Assembly: GCA_020630715.1 (NCBI GenBank)
Contig: JAHDIQ010000002.1
Coordinates: 248,001 to 312,000 of the forward strand
DNA from: Nonlabens sp.
GTDB taxonomy: Bacteria > Bacteroidota > Bacteroidia > Flavobacteriales > Flavobacteriaceae
Direction of reading: 5' to 3'
DNA length: 64,000 nucleotides
Positions 35,700-43,876 of the stretch are shown piece by piece. Each line of letters starts with the position of its first letter. Positions within the stretch are counted from its first letter, which is position 1. The position numbers and the translations under genes were made by a program. The notes below the pieces were generated by a model. It was not told the DNA's origin. It worked only from the letters and a program-made list of their open reading frames with translations, and searched no databases.

Positions 35700-36558
35700 G
35701 CACTGCTTTGAGACTTAAATCTAGGTTATACACACTATGTGTTAATGCACCACTTGAAATGAAATCCACACCACATTCTGCATAATGTCTTGCGGTCTCT
35801 AGAGTAATTCCGCCACTGCTTTCCGTAAGACATTGATCACCTATTAATGCCACAGCCTTACGAGTATCCTCATAATTAAAATTATCAATTAGGATGCGAT
35901 ACACGCCATCATTTGTAAGTATTTCTTTGATTTCATCTAGATCACGTGCTTCTACAATGATCTTTAAATCTCGTCCAGTTTCCTTCAAATATTGATGTGT
36001 TTGCTGTATCGCTTTACTTACGCCACCTGCAAAATCGATGTGATTATCCTTTAACATGATTACATCATATAGTCCAAAACGATGATTCACGCCACCACCT
36101 ATTTTAACTGCCCATTTCTCTAGTAACCTGATTCCAGGCGTGGTTTTACGCGTATCTAGTATTTTGGTTTTTGTACCTTCTAATAAATCCACAAAACTTC
36201 TGGTCTTTGTAGCGATAGCGCTCATACGTTGCATGGCATTTAGTGCCAATCGCTCTGCTTTTAAAATGGATTGCGAGCTACCTGATACGTAAAAAGCAAT
36301 ATCACCGTGCGTTACAGATGCTCCATCTTCTAGTAATGTTTCTATTTCTAGGTTAGGATCGACTGTTTTAAATACCGCTTTCGCGAAAGCGACACCAGCA
36401 AGAATCCCTGTATCTTTAACCAGCAAACGTGCTTTACCAGTTGCCGCTGCCGGAATACATGACAAACTACTATGATCACCATCGCCTACGTCTTCACGTA
36501 AGGCATTATCAATGATGCGTTGTAATTCTTCATGAAATTCTGGACTGTTGTAAATCAT
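35686..36558 (-). CDS. nadC: nicotinate-nucleotide diphosphorylase (carboxylating)
   Basis: Quinolinate phosphoribosyltransferase turns quinolinate and PRPP into nicotinate mononucleotide in NAD synthesis. DTRKTTPGIRLLEKWAVKIGG and DVIMLKDNH are hallmark motifs. The length of 290 residues is slightly long. The palindrome at 36377-36390 gives GVAFAKAVFK in the N-terminal domain. No nadA or nadB is nearby. The TATTTTTG box at 36578 supports the ATG at 36558. Confidence 0.95.
   Translation of the reverse strand: MIYNSPEFHEELQRIIDNALREDVGDGDHSSLSCIPAAATGKARLLVKDTGILAGVAFAKAVFKTVDPNLEIETLLEDGASVTHGDIAFYVSGSSQSILKAERLALNAMQRMSAIATKTRSFVDLLEGTKTKILDTRKTTPGIRLLEKWAVKIGGGVNHRFGLYDVIMLKDNHIDFAGGVSKAIQQTHQYLKETGRDLKIIVEARDLDEIKEILTNDGVYRILIDNFNYEDTRKAVALIGDQCLTESSGGITLETARHYAECGVDFISSGALTHSVYNLDLSLKAVHEAN
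36377..36390. repeat. palindrome GCTTTCGCGAAAGC, copy 9 (in nadC)
   Basis: Perfect copy in nadC, read as AFAKA. Confidence 0.95.
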
Positions 36559-36577
36559 TATGCGGTATTTATTACTT

Positions 36578-36585
36578 CAAAAATA
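36578..36585 (-). promoter_or_regulatory. -7 promoter box of nadC
   Basis: Minus-strand TATTTTTG lies 19 bases before the nadC ATG. Confidence 0.55.
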
Positions 36586-36618
36586 AGCATAAGCCACAAC
36601 TATGTGGTTATCTAGAAT

Positions 36619-36626
36619 TACTTTTG
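36619..36626 (+). promoter_or_regulatory. -7 box directly before rlmH
   Basis: TACTTTTG ends 4 bases before the ATG at 36631, so the transcript is predicted to be leaderless. Confidence 0.6.
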
Positions 36627-36630
36627 CAGT

Positions 36631-37104
36631 ATGAAAATCATGTTACTCGCTGTAGGAAAGACAGATGATGATCGCATTGCATCGCTGGTAGAAATGTATG
36701 TAAAGCGTTTACAGCATTATGTCACCTTTGAAGTTAAAATCATTCCAGATCTTAAGAATACTAAGAACTTAAGTAGCGATCAACAAAAAACCGAAGAAGG
36801 AAAACTCATTCTCAACCAATTAGAAAAAAGCGATTTTGTCACACTATTAGATGAAAAAGGAAAATCCTATACCAGCCTACAATTTGCAGACCTAATCAAT
36901 AAACGCAGTGTTTCTGGTTTAAAGCGACTTGTTTTTGTCATCGGTGGACCTTATGGATTCTCTCGTGATGTTTATGATCGTAGTAATTCTAAAATCTCCT
37001 TAAGTAGTATGACCTTTTCACATCAAATGGTACGTTTATTTGCCGTAGAGCAATTCTACAGAGCGTTTACGATACTTAGGAATGAACCGTATCATCATGA
37101 GTAG
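36631..37104 (+). CDS. rlmH: 23S rRNA (pseudouridine1915-N3)-methyltransferase
   Basis: RlmH is a small SPOUT enzyme that methylates pseudouridine 1915 of 23S rRNA in assembled ribosomes. VFVIGGPYGFS is the SAM-binding loop and FSHQMVRLFAVEQFYRAF the conserved C-terminal helix. The length of 157 residues is typical. It is divergent from nadC, and repeats begin about 35 bases after its stop. Confidence 0.95.
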   Translation: MKIMLLAVGKTDDDRIASLVEMYVKRLQHYVTFEVKIIPDLKNTKNLSSDQQKTEEGKLILNQLEKSDFVTLLDEKGKSYTSLQFADLINKRSVSGLKRLVFVIGGPYGFSRDVYDRSNSKISLSSMTFSHQMVRLFAVEQFYRAFTILRNEPYHHE

Positions 37105-37138
37105 GGAATTTCAGATTGATGATTTTTGATTTGAGATA

Positions 37139-37475
37139 TTAGAATTTGGAACTTGGAACTTGGAATTTGAAACTTCTAAGTTCTCGACTGTCGCTCAAAG
37201 TGAGCTTTTGGTTAGGTTGATCATGATAAAATTTGAACCTTAAACCTTTAACCACAATTTGATTAATGATTTTTGATTTGAGAACTTGGAACTTGGAACT
37301 TGGAATTTGGAATTTGAAACTTCTAAGTTCTCGACTGTCGCTCAAAGTGAGCTTTTGGTTAGGTTGATCATGATAAAATTTGAATCTTAAACCTTTAACC
37401 ACAATTTGATTAACGATTACCGATATTTGATTTTGGAACTTGGAATTTGGAATTTGAAACTTGGAACTTAATCCT
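37139..37475. repeat. 147-bp tandem repeat with TTGGAACTTGGAA tracts
   Basis: The shared landmark TTCTCGACTGTCGCTCAAAG occurs at 37181 and 37328, exactly 147 bases apart. The unit also holds GAACTTGGAACTTGGAATTT runs and TTAACCACAATTTGATTAA. It shares the CTCGACTGTCGCTC module with the 12.8-13.9 kb island. The open frame through it is not a real gene. Confidence 0.9.
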
Positions 37476-37481
37476 TTAACC

Positions 37482-38171
37482 TCAAACCTTCGTTGCACGT
37501 AACATCTCTCGCTTTCCTGGTGGACCAGGAAGTCGTTCAACGGTAAAACCAGCTTCTTGCATATTACGCCTAGCTTGACCTTGAGCGCAATAAGTGGTTA
37601 GGATTCCGCCGAGTTTTAAGGAGTTAAATGCTGTGGTAAAAATGTCAACCGTCCATAATTCGGGTTGCACACGTGGACCAAAGGCATCAAAATAAATCAG
37701 ATCAAATTGATCTTGATATGATATTTGATCAAAGGCGAGTTTCTTTTTTTCTAGATTAAAATTTGGAGTGATTGCATGAGCTTCTTCCCATGGAATATGA
37801 TGAATGGAATTGTAGAGGTTTTGATCGTTTAATAATTGACCATATTCCATTGCAATTGCTTCTTCCGTAGTTACAGGAAACGCTTCTACTCCTGTGTAAT
37901 TAATAGGTAAATTTGAATCAAACTGTGCGGTAAGCATGGCATTTAATCCAGTACCTAAACCATATTCTAGAATAGCTAATGGCTGTTTAGAATTTTGCTT
38001 TAGCGCGTCGCACTGAGCCTGTCGAAGTGAAAGCGAATACCGCAAACCCATTTCTATAAAAACATGAAGCGCCTCTTGCAAGGCGCCATGTTTTGAATGA
38101 TATTGTTCATTCCAGTCTGGCATGTGGATGGTTTTTGATCCATCGCCAGTGGTAATGATTTTACGTTCCAT
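37482..38171 (-). CDS. mnmD: tRNA 5-methylaminomethyl-2-thiouridine methyltransferase MnmD-like
   Basis: The protein matches the methyltransferase half of MnmC, encoded alone as MnmD. It would finish the mnm5s2U34 wobble modification of tRNA. The SAM motif is ILEYGLGTGLNAML, with YFDAFGPRVQPELW and TYCAQGQARRNMQEAGF downstream, and the tail GPPGKREMLRA. Residues SLSLRQAQCDALKQ near 50-63 come from a dispersed repeat (38002-38037) inserted in frame just before the SAM-binding strand. It starts 4 bases after the DUF4920 gene. Confidence 0.9.
   Translation of the reverse strand: MERKIITTGDGSKTIHMPDWNEQYHSKHGALQEALHVFIEMGLRYSLSLRQAQCDALKQNSKQPLAILEYGLGTGLNAMLTAQFDSNLPINYTGVEAFPVTTEEAIAMEYGQLLNDQNLYNSIHHIPWEEAHAITPNFNLEKKKLAFDQISYQDQFDLIYFDAFGPRVQPELWTVDIFTTAFNSLKLGGILTTYCAQGQARRNMQEAGFTVERLPGPPGKREMLRATKV
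38002..38037. repeat. dispersed repeat fragment inside mnmD
   Basis: CACTGAGCCTGTCGAAGTG and flanks form an imperfect hairpin and match the TTCGACAnGCTCAG repeat family in purL and the GIY-YIG island. Confidence 0.75.
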
Positions 38172-38175
38172 AGAA

Positions 38176-38739
38176 TTATTCAGAATCTGAAGATTCTTCT
38201 TCAGTTCCTGCTACATCTGGATTGTCAAATTTCTCAACTAAAGCGCCATCTGCTAGAAAGTTAAGCGTCACTTTATCTTCAGTTATTTTTGCGATTTCTT
38301 CCTCGCTATCGCCAGCATCCATTGCATAGTGCTTCAATTCATCTACAGGAGTAACCGTTTTGTAAGCTTTACCGCTTAAAATTACTTCTTTGTCTTTACC
38401 ATTTTTAGGTAAAAAGAAACCGTAGTCCTTAAACTTCACCATTGCGGTTTCAGTCTCATTTACGGGTAGCTTAATCCAGCATCCCATTTTTTCACAAACG
38501 TCCATGATCTGACCTTTTACCTTAACAGATATGGTATCACCAGTTTTCATGTTAGCATATTTTTCTCCTAATTTCATAGCGTCCATAGCGTCTGTAGCGC
38601 TAATTTCTTCACCATAACTCATGTAAGCAAGCTCTTCTACTTGCTCATCATTTACAGCAGGCATTTCTTCATTTTTAACCTCTTCCTTGCAGGACACAAA
38701 CAACAAGGCAATTAATAGAACACTCAATAAATTTTTCAT
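38176..38739 (-). CDS. DUF4920 lipoprotein
   Basis: This 187-residue lipoprotein starts MKNLLSVLLIALLFVSC with a lipobox at Cys17. The DUF4920 core is recognisable by GDTISVKVKGQIMDVCEKMGCWIKL and VKFKDYGFFLPK; the Cys pair may bind metal. The C-terminal tail is very acidic. The ATG at 38737-38739 gives the clean signal peptide; a GTG 18 bases upstream is less likely. mnmD follows 4 bases later. Confidence 0.87.
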   Translation of the reverse strand: MKNLLSVLLIALLFVSCKEEVKNEEMPAVNDEQVEELAYMSYGEEISATDAMDAMKLGEKYANMKTGDTISVKVKGQIMDVCEKMGCWIKLPVNETETAMVKFKDYGFFLPKNGKDKEVILSGKAYKTVTPVDELKHYAMDAGDSEEEIAKITEDKVTLNFLADGALVEKFDNPDVAGTEEESSDSE

Positions 38740-38800
38740 AATGTTGATATTTTTCACAAAAATAACAATTCGTTAGGTGATTCACGGTATGGTTATGCGG

Positions 38801-38808
38801 TATCTTTG
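38801..38808 (+). promoter_or_regulatory. -7 promoter box of ilvE
   Basis: TATCTTTG lies 17 bases before the ATG; AGGGA just before the start may act as ribosome binding site. Confidence 0.6.
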
Positions 38809-38825
38809 CAAAAAACTTAGGGATA

Positions 38826-39887
38826 ATGACAGACACTTACGAAATCGTTGTAGAGCCTATTCAAACTTCAAAATTAGCAAGTACTGATTTTGATAATTTG
38901 ACTTTTGGAAAATCATTTACTGACCATATGCTGGAATGCACATGGAAAGATGGTAAATGGCAACGACCTGTTATTAAACCTTACGGTCCTATTATGATGG
39001 AACCTAGTGCTAAGGTATTTCATTATGGTCAGGCGATTTTTGAAGGAATGAAAGCTTTTAAAGATGCTACTGGTGAAGTTTTTCTTTTTAGACCAGAAGA
39101 TAACTGCAAACGCTTTAATGAAAGTGCAAAACGCCTTGCAATGCCAGAAGTTCCTAGAGAGATCTTTGTAGAAGGATTAAAGCAACTTGTAAACCTTGAT
39201 AAAGATTGGGTACGTTACGGTGAAGGTCTTTCATTGTATCTACGACCTTTTATGATTGCAAGTGAGAATGGAGTTGCGGCAGCACCATCTACAGAATATA
39301 AATTCATGATTGTCATGTCTCCAGCTTTTGCCTATTATAAAGGTGATGTTAGAGTTATCATTGCTAGTGATTTTTCTCGTGCTGCAGATGGTGGTGTAGG
39401 ATATGCAAAAGCCGCTGGAAATTATGCAGCTAGCTTCTACCCTAACAATTTAGCCTTAAAGGAAGGTTACCAGCAAATCATCTGGACAGATGCTGCTACT
39501 CATAATTATATAGAGGAAGCTGGTACAATGAATATTTTTGTACGCATAGGTGATAAATTACTTACTGCACCATCTAATGATCGTATTTTAAATGGTGTTA
39601 CTAGACGTAGTGTTATGCAACTAGCAAAAGACAAAGGAATCACTATAGAAGAAAGACGCATTAGTGTGCAAGAAATCATCGATGCTGCAAATAATGATGA
39701 GTTAATGGAAATCTTCGGTTCTGGAACTGCTGCAGTTATCGTTCCTATTAAAGGATTTAAACATAAAGAATTTGTGCACGAATTACCTGTTTTAGAAAAC
39801 AGTTACGCTTCTCAAATCAAAGAACATTTAAAAGACATACAATACAATCGTGTAGAAGATCCTCACGGCTGGAGAGTACAGATTTAA
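38826..39887 (+). CDS. ilvE: branched-chain amino acid aminotransferase
   Basis: This PLP enzyme transfers amino groups between glutamate and branched-chain keto acids. The lysine region GYAKAAGNYAASF and EEAGTMNIFV are class IV aminotransferase motifs, and GSGTAAVI is the phosphate-binding end. The length of 353 residues is typical of the long bacterial form. A strong terminator follows. Confidence 0.94.
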   Translation: MTDTYEIVVEPIQTSKLASTDFDNLTFGKSFTDHMLECTWKDGKWQRPVIKPYGPIMMEPSAKVFHYGQAIFEGMKAFKDATGEVFLFRPEDNCKRFNESAKRLAMPEVPREIFVEGLKQLVNLDKDWVRYGEGLSLYLRPFMIASENGVAAAPSTEYKFMIVMSPAFAYYKGDVRVIIASDFSRAADGGVGYAKAAGNYAASFYPNNLALKEGYQQIIWTDAATHNYIEEAGTMNIFVRIGDKLLTAPSNDRILNGVTRRSVMQLAKDKGITIEERRISVQEIIDAANNDELMEIFGSGTAAVIVPIKGFKHKEFVHELPVLENSYASQIKEHLKDIQYNRVEDPHGWRVQI

Positions 39888-39890
39888 ATT

Positions 39891-39924
39891 AAAAAATCCC
39901 TGCTTTACGGCAGGGATTTTTTTT
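39891..39924. terminator. bidirectional terminator between ilvE and the MazG-like gene
   Basis: ATCCCTGC pairs with GCAGGGAT, flanked by A-run and T-run; it serves both convergent genes. Confidence 0.9.
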
Positions 39925-40315
39925 ACAAATGATCTTTTAAGATCTGCTTAAAGTCTGGTTTAAAATAATTAGGACCTTTAAGAACCTTACCATCTTCACG
40001 ATAGATAGGTTTACCGTCTGCGCCTAATTTACTCATATTAGATCGTTGAATCTCGTCAAAAACGTCTTCAATCACTTTCTGCATGCCGTGTTCTATAATC
40101 GTTCCACATAAAATATAAAGCATATCTCCTAGCGCATCTGCTACCTCAATAAGATCGCCATCTTGTGCAGCTTCTAGATATTCTTCATTTTCTTCTTTCA
40201 TTAATTCAAAACGTAGTTTATTCCTACGTTCTGTAATATTAGCGACTGGCTGGTCATTTATTCCTAGACCAAATGCTTCATGAAATTGTCTTACGGCGTT
40301 AATTTGTTTCTTCAT
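39923..40315 (-). CDS. MazG/HisE-like nucleoside triphosphate pyrophosphohydrolase
   Basis: The 130-residue all-alpha protein has EENEEYLEAA, then EVADALGDMLYILCG, the ExxE and ExxD metal-binding pattern of the MazG superfamily. It likely hydrolyses an NTP or phosphoribosyl-ATP to the monophosphate. It is not next to his genes, so a house-cleaning role is more likely than histidine synthesis. Confidence 0.85.
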   Translation of the reverse strand: MKKQINAVRQFHEAFGLGINDQPVANITERRNKLRFELMKEENEEYLEAAQDGDLIEVADALGDMLYILCGTIIEHGMQKVIEDVFDEIQRSNMSKLGADGKPIYREDGKVLKGPNYFKPDFKQILKDHL

Positions 40316-40340
40316 AGTTGAGATTGATGTTTTCCTATCG

Positions 40341-40348
40341 TAATTTTG
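40341..40348 (+). promoter_or_regulatory. -7 promoter box of the small membrane protein
   Basis: TAATTTTG lies 17 bases before the ATG at 40366 and sits inside the longer open frame, deciding the start. Confidence 0.55.
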
Positions 40349-40365
40349 TCAAAAATAGCACTTCT

Positions 40366-40584
40366 ATGTCTCATCCTTTACTATTATTAAAAGACCCTAT
40401 GTTTTCTGATGGTCAGATCACTTTTGGTGTTATTTTCTTTATCGCTTTCTGTATTATCATAAGCTTTATGTATTTGCGTGATAAGAATTTGCATACTAAA
40501 AACTACAAAGGTGTTAAATGGGTACTAGTAGGATTTGTTTCGTTTATCGTTTTACTTGTAATTATTAAGTTTACGTTGAAGTAG
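40366..40584 (+). CDS. small membrane protein, two predicted helices
   Basis: This 72-residue protein starts MSHPLLLLKDPMFSDG and has two hydrophobic segments, GVIFFIAFCIIISFMYL and VLVGFVSFIVLLVIIKF. The frame opens upstream at 40318, but that part crosses the promoter box. It resembles small conserved flavobacterial membrane proteins without known function. Confidence 0.7.
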   Translation: MSHPLLLLKDPMFSDGQITFGVIFFIAFCIIISFMYLRDKNLHTKNYKGVKWVLVGFVSFIVLLVIIKFTLK

Positions 40585-40678
40585 GTGCTTAAATATTCCA
40601 CTTAAAAAAATAGGCTTTCTATCAAATCATATCTACACCTGTACATTCATGATATGACTTATTAGTTGTATTAATTAT

Positions 40679-40692
40679 GCTTTCGCGAAAGC
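40679..40692. repeat. palindrome GCTTTCGCGAAAGC, copy 10 (convergent intergenic)
   Basis: Perfect copy between convergent genes, with GTAATA following. Confidence 0.95.
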
Positions 40693-40713
40693 GTAATACA
40701 CAAAACAGATTCA

Positions 40714-40747
40714 TAAAAAAAAGGCTGTCCTAAAAAGAACAGCCTTT
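40714..40747 (-). terminator. terminator after sucC
   Basis: AAAGGCTGT pairs with ACAGCCTTT; a run of eight T follows on the minus strand. Confidence 0.88.
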
Positions 40748-40768
40748 CATAAAATTTATAATTGGTAC

Positions 40769-41962
40769 TTAAGCAAGTACTCCTTGTACTTTATCTGCCG
40801 CTTCCTGGAATTCAACCGCGCTTTGAACATCTAGTCCAGAATTGTCGATTAATTCCTTAGCGATTTCTGCATTAGTACCTTGTAATCTAACAATAATAGG
40901 TACATTAATGGCATCACCCATGTTTTTATAAGCATCTACAATACCTTGTGCCACACGGTCACAACGTACAATACCACCAAAGATATTTACTAGAATGGCC
41001 TCTACAGCAGGATCTTTAAGAATAATGCGGAATGCTTCTTCCACACGCTTAGCATCTGCAGTACCACCTACATCTAGGAAGTTTGCAGGATCACCACCAG
41101 CTTGTTTAATTAAGTCCATCGTCGCCATAGCTAGTCCAGCACCATTAACCATACAACCTACATTTCCATCTAGATCTACATAGTTAAGGCCTACCGCTCT
41201 AGCTTCTACCTCTGTAGGGTTTTCTTCTCTAGTATCTCGCATAGCAGCAAAATCCTTGTGACGGAATAAGGCATTCTCATCAAGAGATATTTTACAATCT
41301 ACAGCAATAATGCTATCATCACTAGCTTTTAATACTGGATTAATCTCAAATAATGAAGAATCAGATCCTACATAAGCGTTATATAATGCGTAGACAAATT
41401 TTGTCATTTGCTTAAAAGCCTTACCACTTAAACCTAAGTTAAATGCGATGCGACGTGCTTGAAATCCTTGTAATCCATGAGCTGGATCTACTGTTTCTGT
41501 AAAGATTAAATGTGGTGTTTCCTCTGCAACGGTCTCGATATCCATTCCACCTTCTGTAGAATACATGATCATATTTTTACCTTGTGAACGATCTAGAAGA
41601 ACAGACATATAAAATTCCTCGATCTCACTTTCTCCTGGTTCATACACATCCTCTGCAATAAGTACTTGGTGTACTCTTTTACCTTCTGGCGGTGTTTGTG
41701 GAGTCACTAGATCCATTCCTATGATCTGTCCTGCGATATCTTTAACTTCATCTAGGTTTTTGGCTAGTTTAACACCACCACCTTTACCACGTCCACCAGC
41801 ATGTACTTGTGCTTTAATAACGTGCCATCCAGTTCCAGTTTCTTCTGTAAGCTCTTTTGCTACAGCTACAGCTTCATCTGCGGTAGTTGCGATTTTACCG
41901 CGTTGAACGGTTACACCATAACTAGCTAGTATTTCTTTGCCTTGATATTCGTGAAGATTCAT
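40769..41962 (-). CDS. sucC: succinyl-CoA synthetase (ADP-forming) beta subunit
   Basis: The beta subunit binds nucleotide and succinate in the TCA-cycle step from succinyl-CoA to succinate. The ATP-grasp region is shown by AQVHAGGRGKGGGVK, and the CoA-ligase end by VNIFGGIVRCDRVAQGI. The length of 397 residues is normal. sucD is not adjacent, as in many Bacteroidota. It has its own promoter and terminator. Confidence 0.96.
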   Translation of the reverse strand: MNLHEYQGKEILASYGVTVQRGKIATTADEAVAVAKELTEETGTGWHVIKAQVHAGGRGKGGGVKLAKNLDEVKDIAGQIIGMDLVTPQTPPEGKRVHQVLIAEDVYEPGESEIEEFYMSVLLDRSQGKNMIMYSTEGGMDIETVAEETPHLIFTETVDPAHGLQGFQARRIAFNLGLSGKAFKQMTKFVYALYNAYVGSDSSLFEINPVLKASDDSIIAVDCKISLDENALFRHKDFAAMRDTREENPTEVEARAVGLNYVDLDGNVGCMVNGAGLAMATMDLIKQAGGDPANFLDVGGTADAKRVEEAFRIILKDPAVEAILVNIFGGIVRCDRVAQGIVDAYKNMGDAINVPIIVRLQGTNAEIAKELIDNSGLDVQSAVEFQEAADKVQGVLA

Positions 41963-41990
41963 ATAATGATTTTAAAATTCAAATGTTCCA

Positions 41991-41998
41991 CAAAAATA
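41991..41998 (-). promoter_or_regulatory. -7 promoter box of sucC
   Basis: Minus-strand TATTTTTG lies 28 bases before the sucC ATG. Confidence 0.5.
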
Positions 41999-42081
41999 AG
42001 GAAGTGAGTCATTACTTAGAAACAAAAGTTATCATAAAAGATGAGCAACTTTAAAATTGATAAGATTTTAATATTATCCAT

Positions 42082-42109
42082 AAAAAAACCCGTGGAATGC
42101 CACGGGTTT
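42082..42109 (-). terminator. terminator after the DUF6268 gene
   Basis: AAACCCGTGG pairs with CCACGGGTTT around an AATG loop; T-run on the minus strand. Confidence 0.9.
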
Positions 42110-42129
42110 AAAATGTTATGTATTAAGAA

Positions 42130-43044
42130 TTATAATCCCAAGCGATAGATCAAATCTACCCCAAAGAATAATGCCGAATCAAATTCATCATTCCGTCTAT
42201 CGCGATCATCGCCACCTAAGGCTACTGTTAGCACTTGAGCTCCTACGGTCTGATCACTATCATAAAGACCATAATCTGTAGTGTCTAAACCTAACTTCAA
42301 TCTCGCAATTAACTTATCATCTAGCATGGTTATACCAGCATATAATGCAGCGCGTATGGATTCTTCTTGAACATAAGCTTCTGCGTTTCCATCTAAACCA
42401 CTTAAATTATAAGACTTAATACTAGTTCTTAGATCAGCTCCTAGACTTAATGACTTTGTTAAACTATAGTTTGCTTCCATACGGATAGGAAAAGCCGCAT
42501 CAATGTAAAACTTATTGTTAGGCGTTCTATAATAAACACCTACTAACGGCGTAATGATCTGACCAAATTCCTCTGTACTCGTATAAATACCGTACTTCAT
42601 TCTAAAGCGATTCTTTAATTTTTGTTCTAATAAAGCAATCACACCTATCTGGAAATCATTTCCACCTATATCTTCATAATTACCAGCTAGTTTAGGTAAA
42701 ATTAAATAAGTTCCTGTCCATTTTCTAGAGTGATACATTTTTACACCTAGATTTAAACGAGTCATGGATAAATTATCATGAGCAATTGCAGGACCTACTT
42801 GTAATGTTGTGTTTTCATAAGTAAAACCAGTAATCAATACTGTTTTTTTATTCAAAGGCGTAGGGTATAAAAATTCTAAATTGACATTTGTTGCTTGCGT
42901 CTCAAATTCAGAACCAGACTCAGCATCCTCTATATTTTGTAGAGTTGTATTTCCTATATTCAATCTAGCAATATCCAGATAATCTTGTGCCTGTAGCATA
43001 CTGATGCTCAATAAAGCAACAGATAGAAGTAAAACTTTTTTCAT
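42130..43044 (-). CDS. DUF6268 outer-membrane beta-barrel protein
   Basis: This 304-residue protein has a signal peptide (MKKVLLLSVALLSISMLQAQ) and alternating beta-strand sequence to a final hydrophobic-aromatic strand, VDLIYRLGL, typical of outer-membrane barrels. TGTYLILPKLAGNY and IGVIALLEQKLKNRFRMKYG fit DUF6268. Function unknown. The 220-base gap to ndk shows no gene. Confidence 0.82.
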   Translation of the reverse strand: MKKVLLLSVALLSISMLQAQDYLDIARLNIGNTTLQNIEDAESGSEFETQATNVNLEFLYPTPLNKKTVLITGFTYENTTLQVGPAIAHDNLSMTRLNLGVKMYHSRKWTGTYLILPKLAGNYEDIGGNDFQIGVIALLEQKLKNRFRMKYGIYTSTEEFGQIITPLVGVYYRTPNNKFYIDAAFPIRMEANYSLTKSLSLGADLRTSIKSYNLSGLDGNAEAYVQEESIRAALYAGITMLDDKLIARLKLGLDTTDYGLYDSDQTVGAQVLTVALGGDDRDRRNDEFDSALFFGVDLIYRLGL

Positions 43045-43242
43045 TTATATATCTTTTAAAAAATGTAGGGTTTAGATCGCTAAGTTAACTTAAGAATTGA
43101 ATTATTAATTGTATTTGATCAAAAAAATAGAGATTTCACTAAGTACCTATCAAAATTTTGATAAGAACAGAATGTTACAATTCACTGATTTAAAGCAATT
43201 TATTTTATAAAATAGATTATCATTAAATCTATAACAATGTAG

Positions 43243-43250
43243 TACTTTTG
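43243..43250 (+). promoter_or_regulatory. -7 promoter box of ndk
   Basis: TACTTTTG lies 21 bases before the ndk ATG. Confidence 0.6.
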
Positions 43251-43271
43251 CACCGCAATAAAAAAAGACAA

Positions 43272-43691
43272 ATGGCTACAAACAGAACATTTACAATGAT
43301 TAAGCCTGATGCGGTTGAGAACGGTCACATCGGTAACATACTTGAAAAAATTACAACAAGCGGTTTTAGAATCGTAGCGTTGAAAATGACTCAAATGACT
43401 ACAGCAGATGCTCAAGCATTTTATGCAGTACACAGCGAGCGTCCATTTTTTGGAGAATTAGTAGAATTCATGACACGTGGTCCTATCGTTGCAGCAATTC
43501 TTGAAAAAGAAAACGCTGTTGCAGATTTCCGTACCCTAATAGGCGCAACTAATCCTGCAGAGGCTGCAGAAGGTACCATACGCCAGTTATATGCTACTAG
43601 TATGGGAGAAAATGCAGTACATGGATCTGACAGTGATGAAAACGCTGCTATTGAAGGTGCATTCCACTTTTCTGGTCGTGAGATGTTCTAG
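43272..43691 (+). CDS. ndk: nucleoside diphosphate kinase
   Basis: Ndk passes the gamma-phosphate of ATP to other NDPs through a phosphohistidine. The 139-residue chain begins [15 protein letters not shown] and has the catalytic His in [12 protein letters not shown]. The frame opens 24 bases earlier with TTG, but homologous length and promoter position favour the ATG at 43272. A strong terminator follows. Confidence 0.96.
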   Translation: MATNRTFTMIKPDAVENGHIGNILEKITTSGFRIVALKMTQMTTADAQAFYAVHSERPFFGELVEFMTRGPIVAAILEKENAVADFRTLIGATNPAEAAEGTIRQLYATSMGENAVHGSDSDENAAIEGAFHFSGREMF

Positions 43692-43713
43692 TAATATCAC
43701 ATAATTAAGTTAC

Positions 43714-43743
43714 AAACCGCTTCTTAAAAGGAGCGGTTTTTTT
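43714..43743 (+). terminator. terminator after ndk
   Basis: AAACCGCT pairs with AGCGGTTT, followed by a T-run. Confidence 0.9.
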
Positions 43744-43769
43744 GTGCCCTAAAGGTTTATGGATATGAT

Positions 43770-43783
43770 GCTTTCGCGAAAGC
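43770..43783. repeat. palindrome GCTTTCGCGAAAGC, copy 11 (intergenic)
   Basis: Perfect copy 27 bases beyond the ndk terminator. Confidence 0.95.
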
Positions 43784-43842
43784 GTAATATCCACAACATA
43801 TCTACTCCTATTTTTTCATTAGAAGATCAACTTGCATTAGAA

Positions 43843-43850
43843 TATATTTG
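43843..43850 (+). promoter_or_regulatory. -7 promoter box of sdaA
   Basis: TATATTTG lies 26 bases before the ATG at 43877. Confidence 0.5.
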
Positions 43851-43876
43851 CACGCGAAATCGATTTCTTAATCATA

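Noticed and set aside
37139-37540. Minus-strand frame rich in SKFQIPSSKFQ
   Set aside because: It is a translation of the 147-bp tandem repeat and overlaps the end of mnmD.
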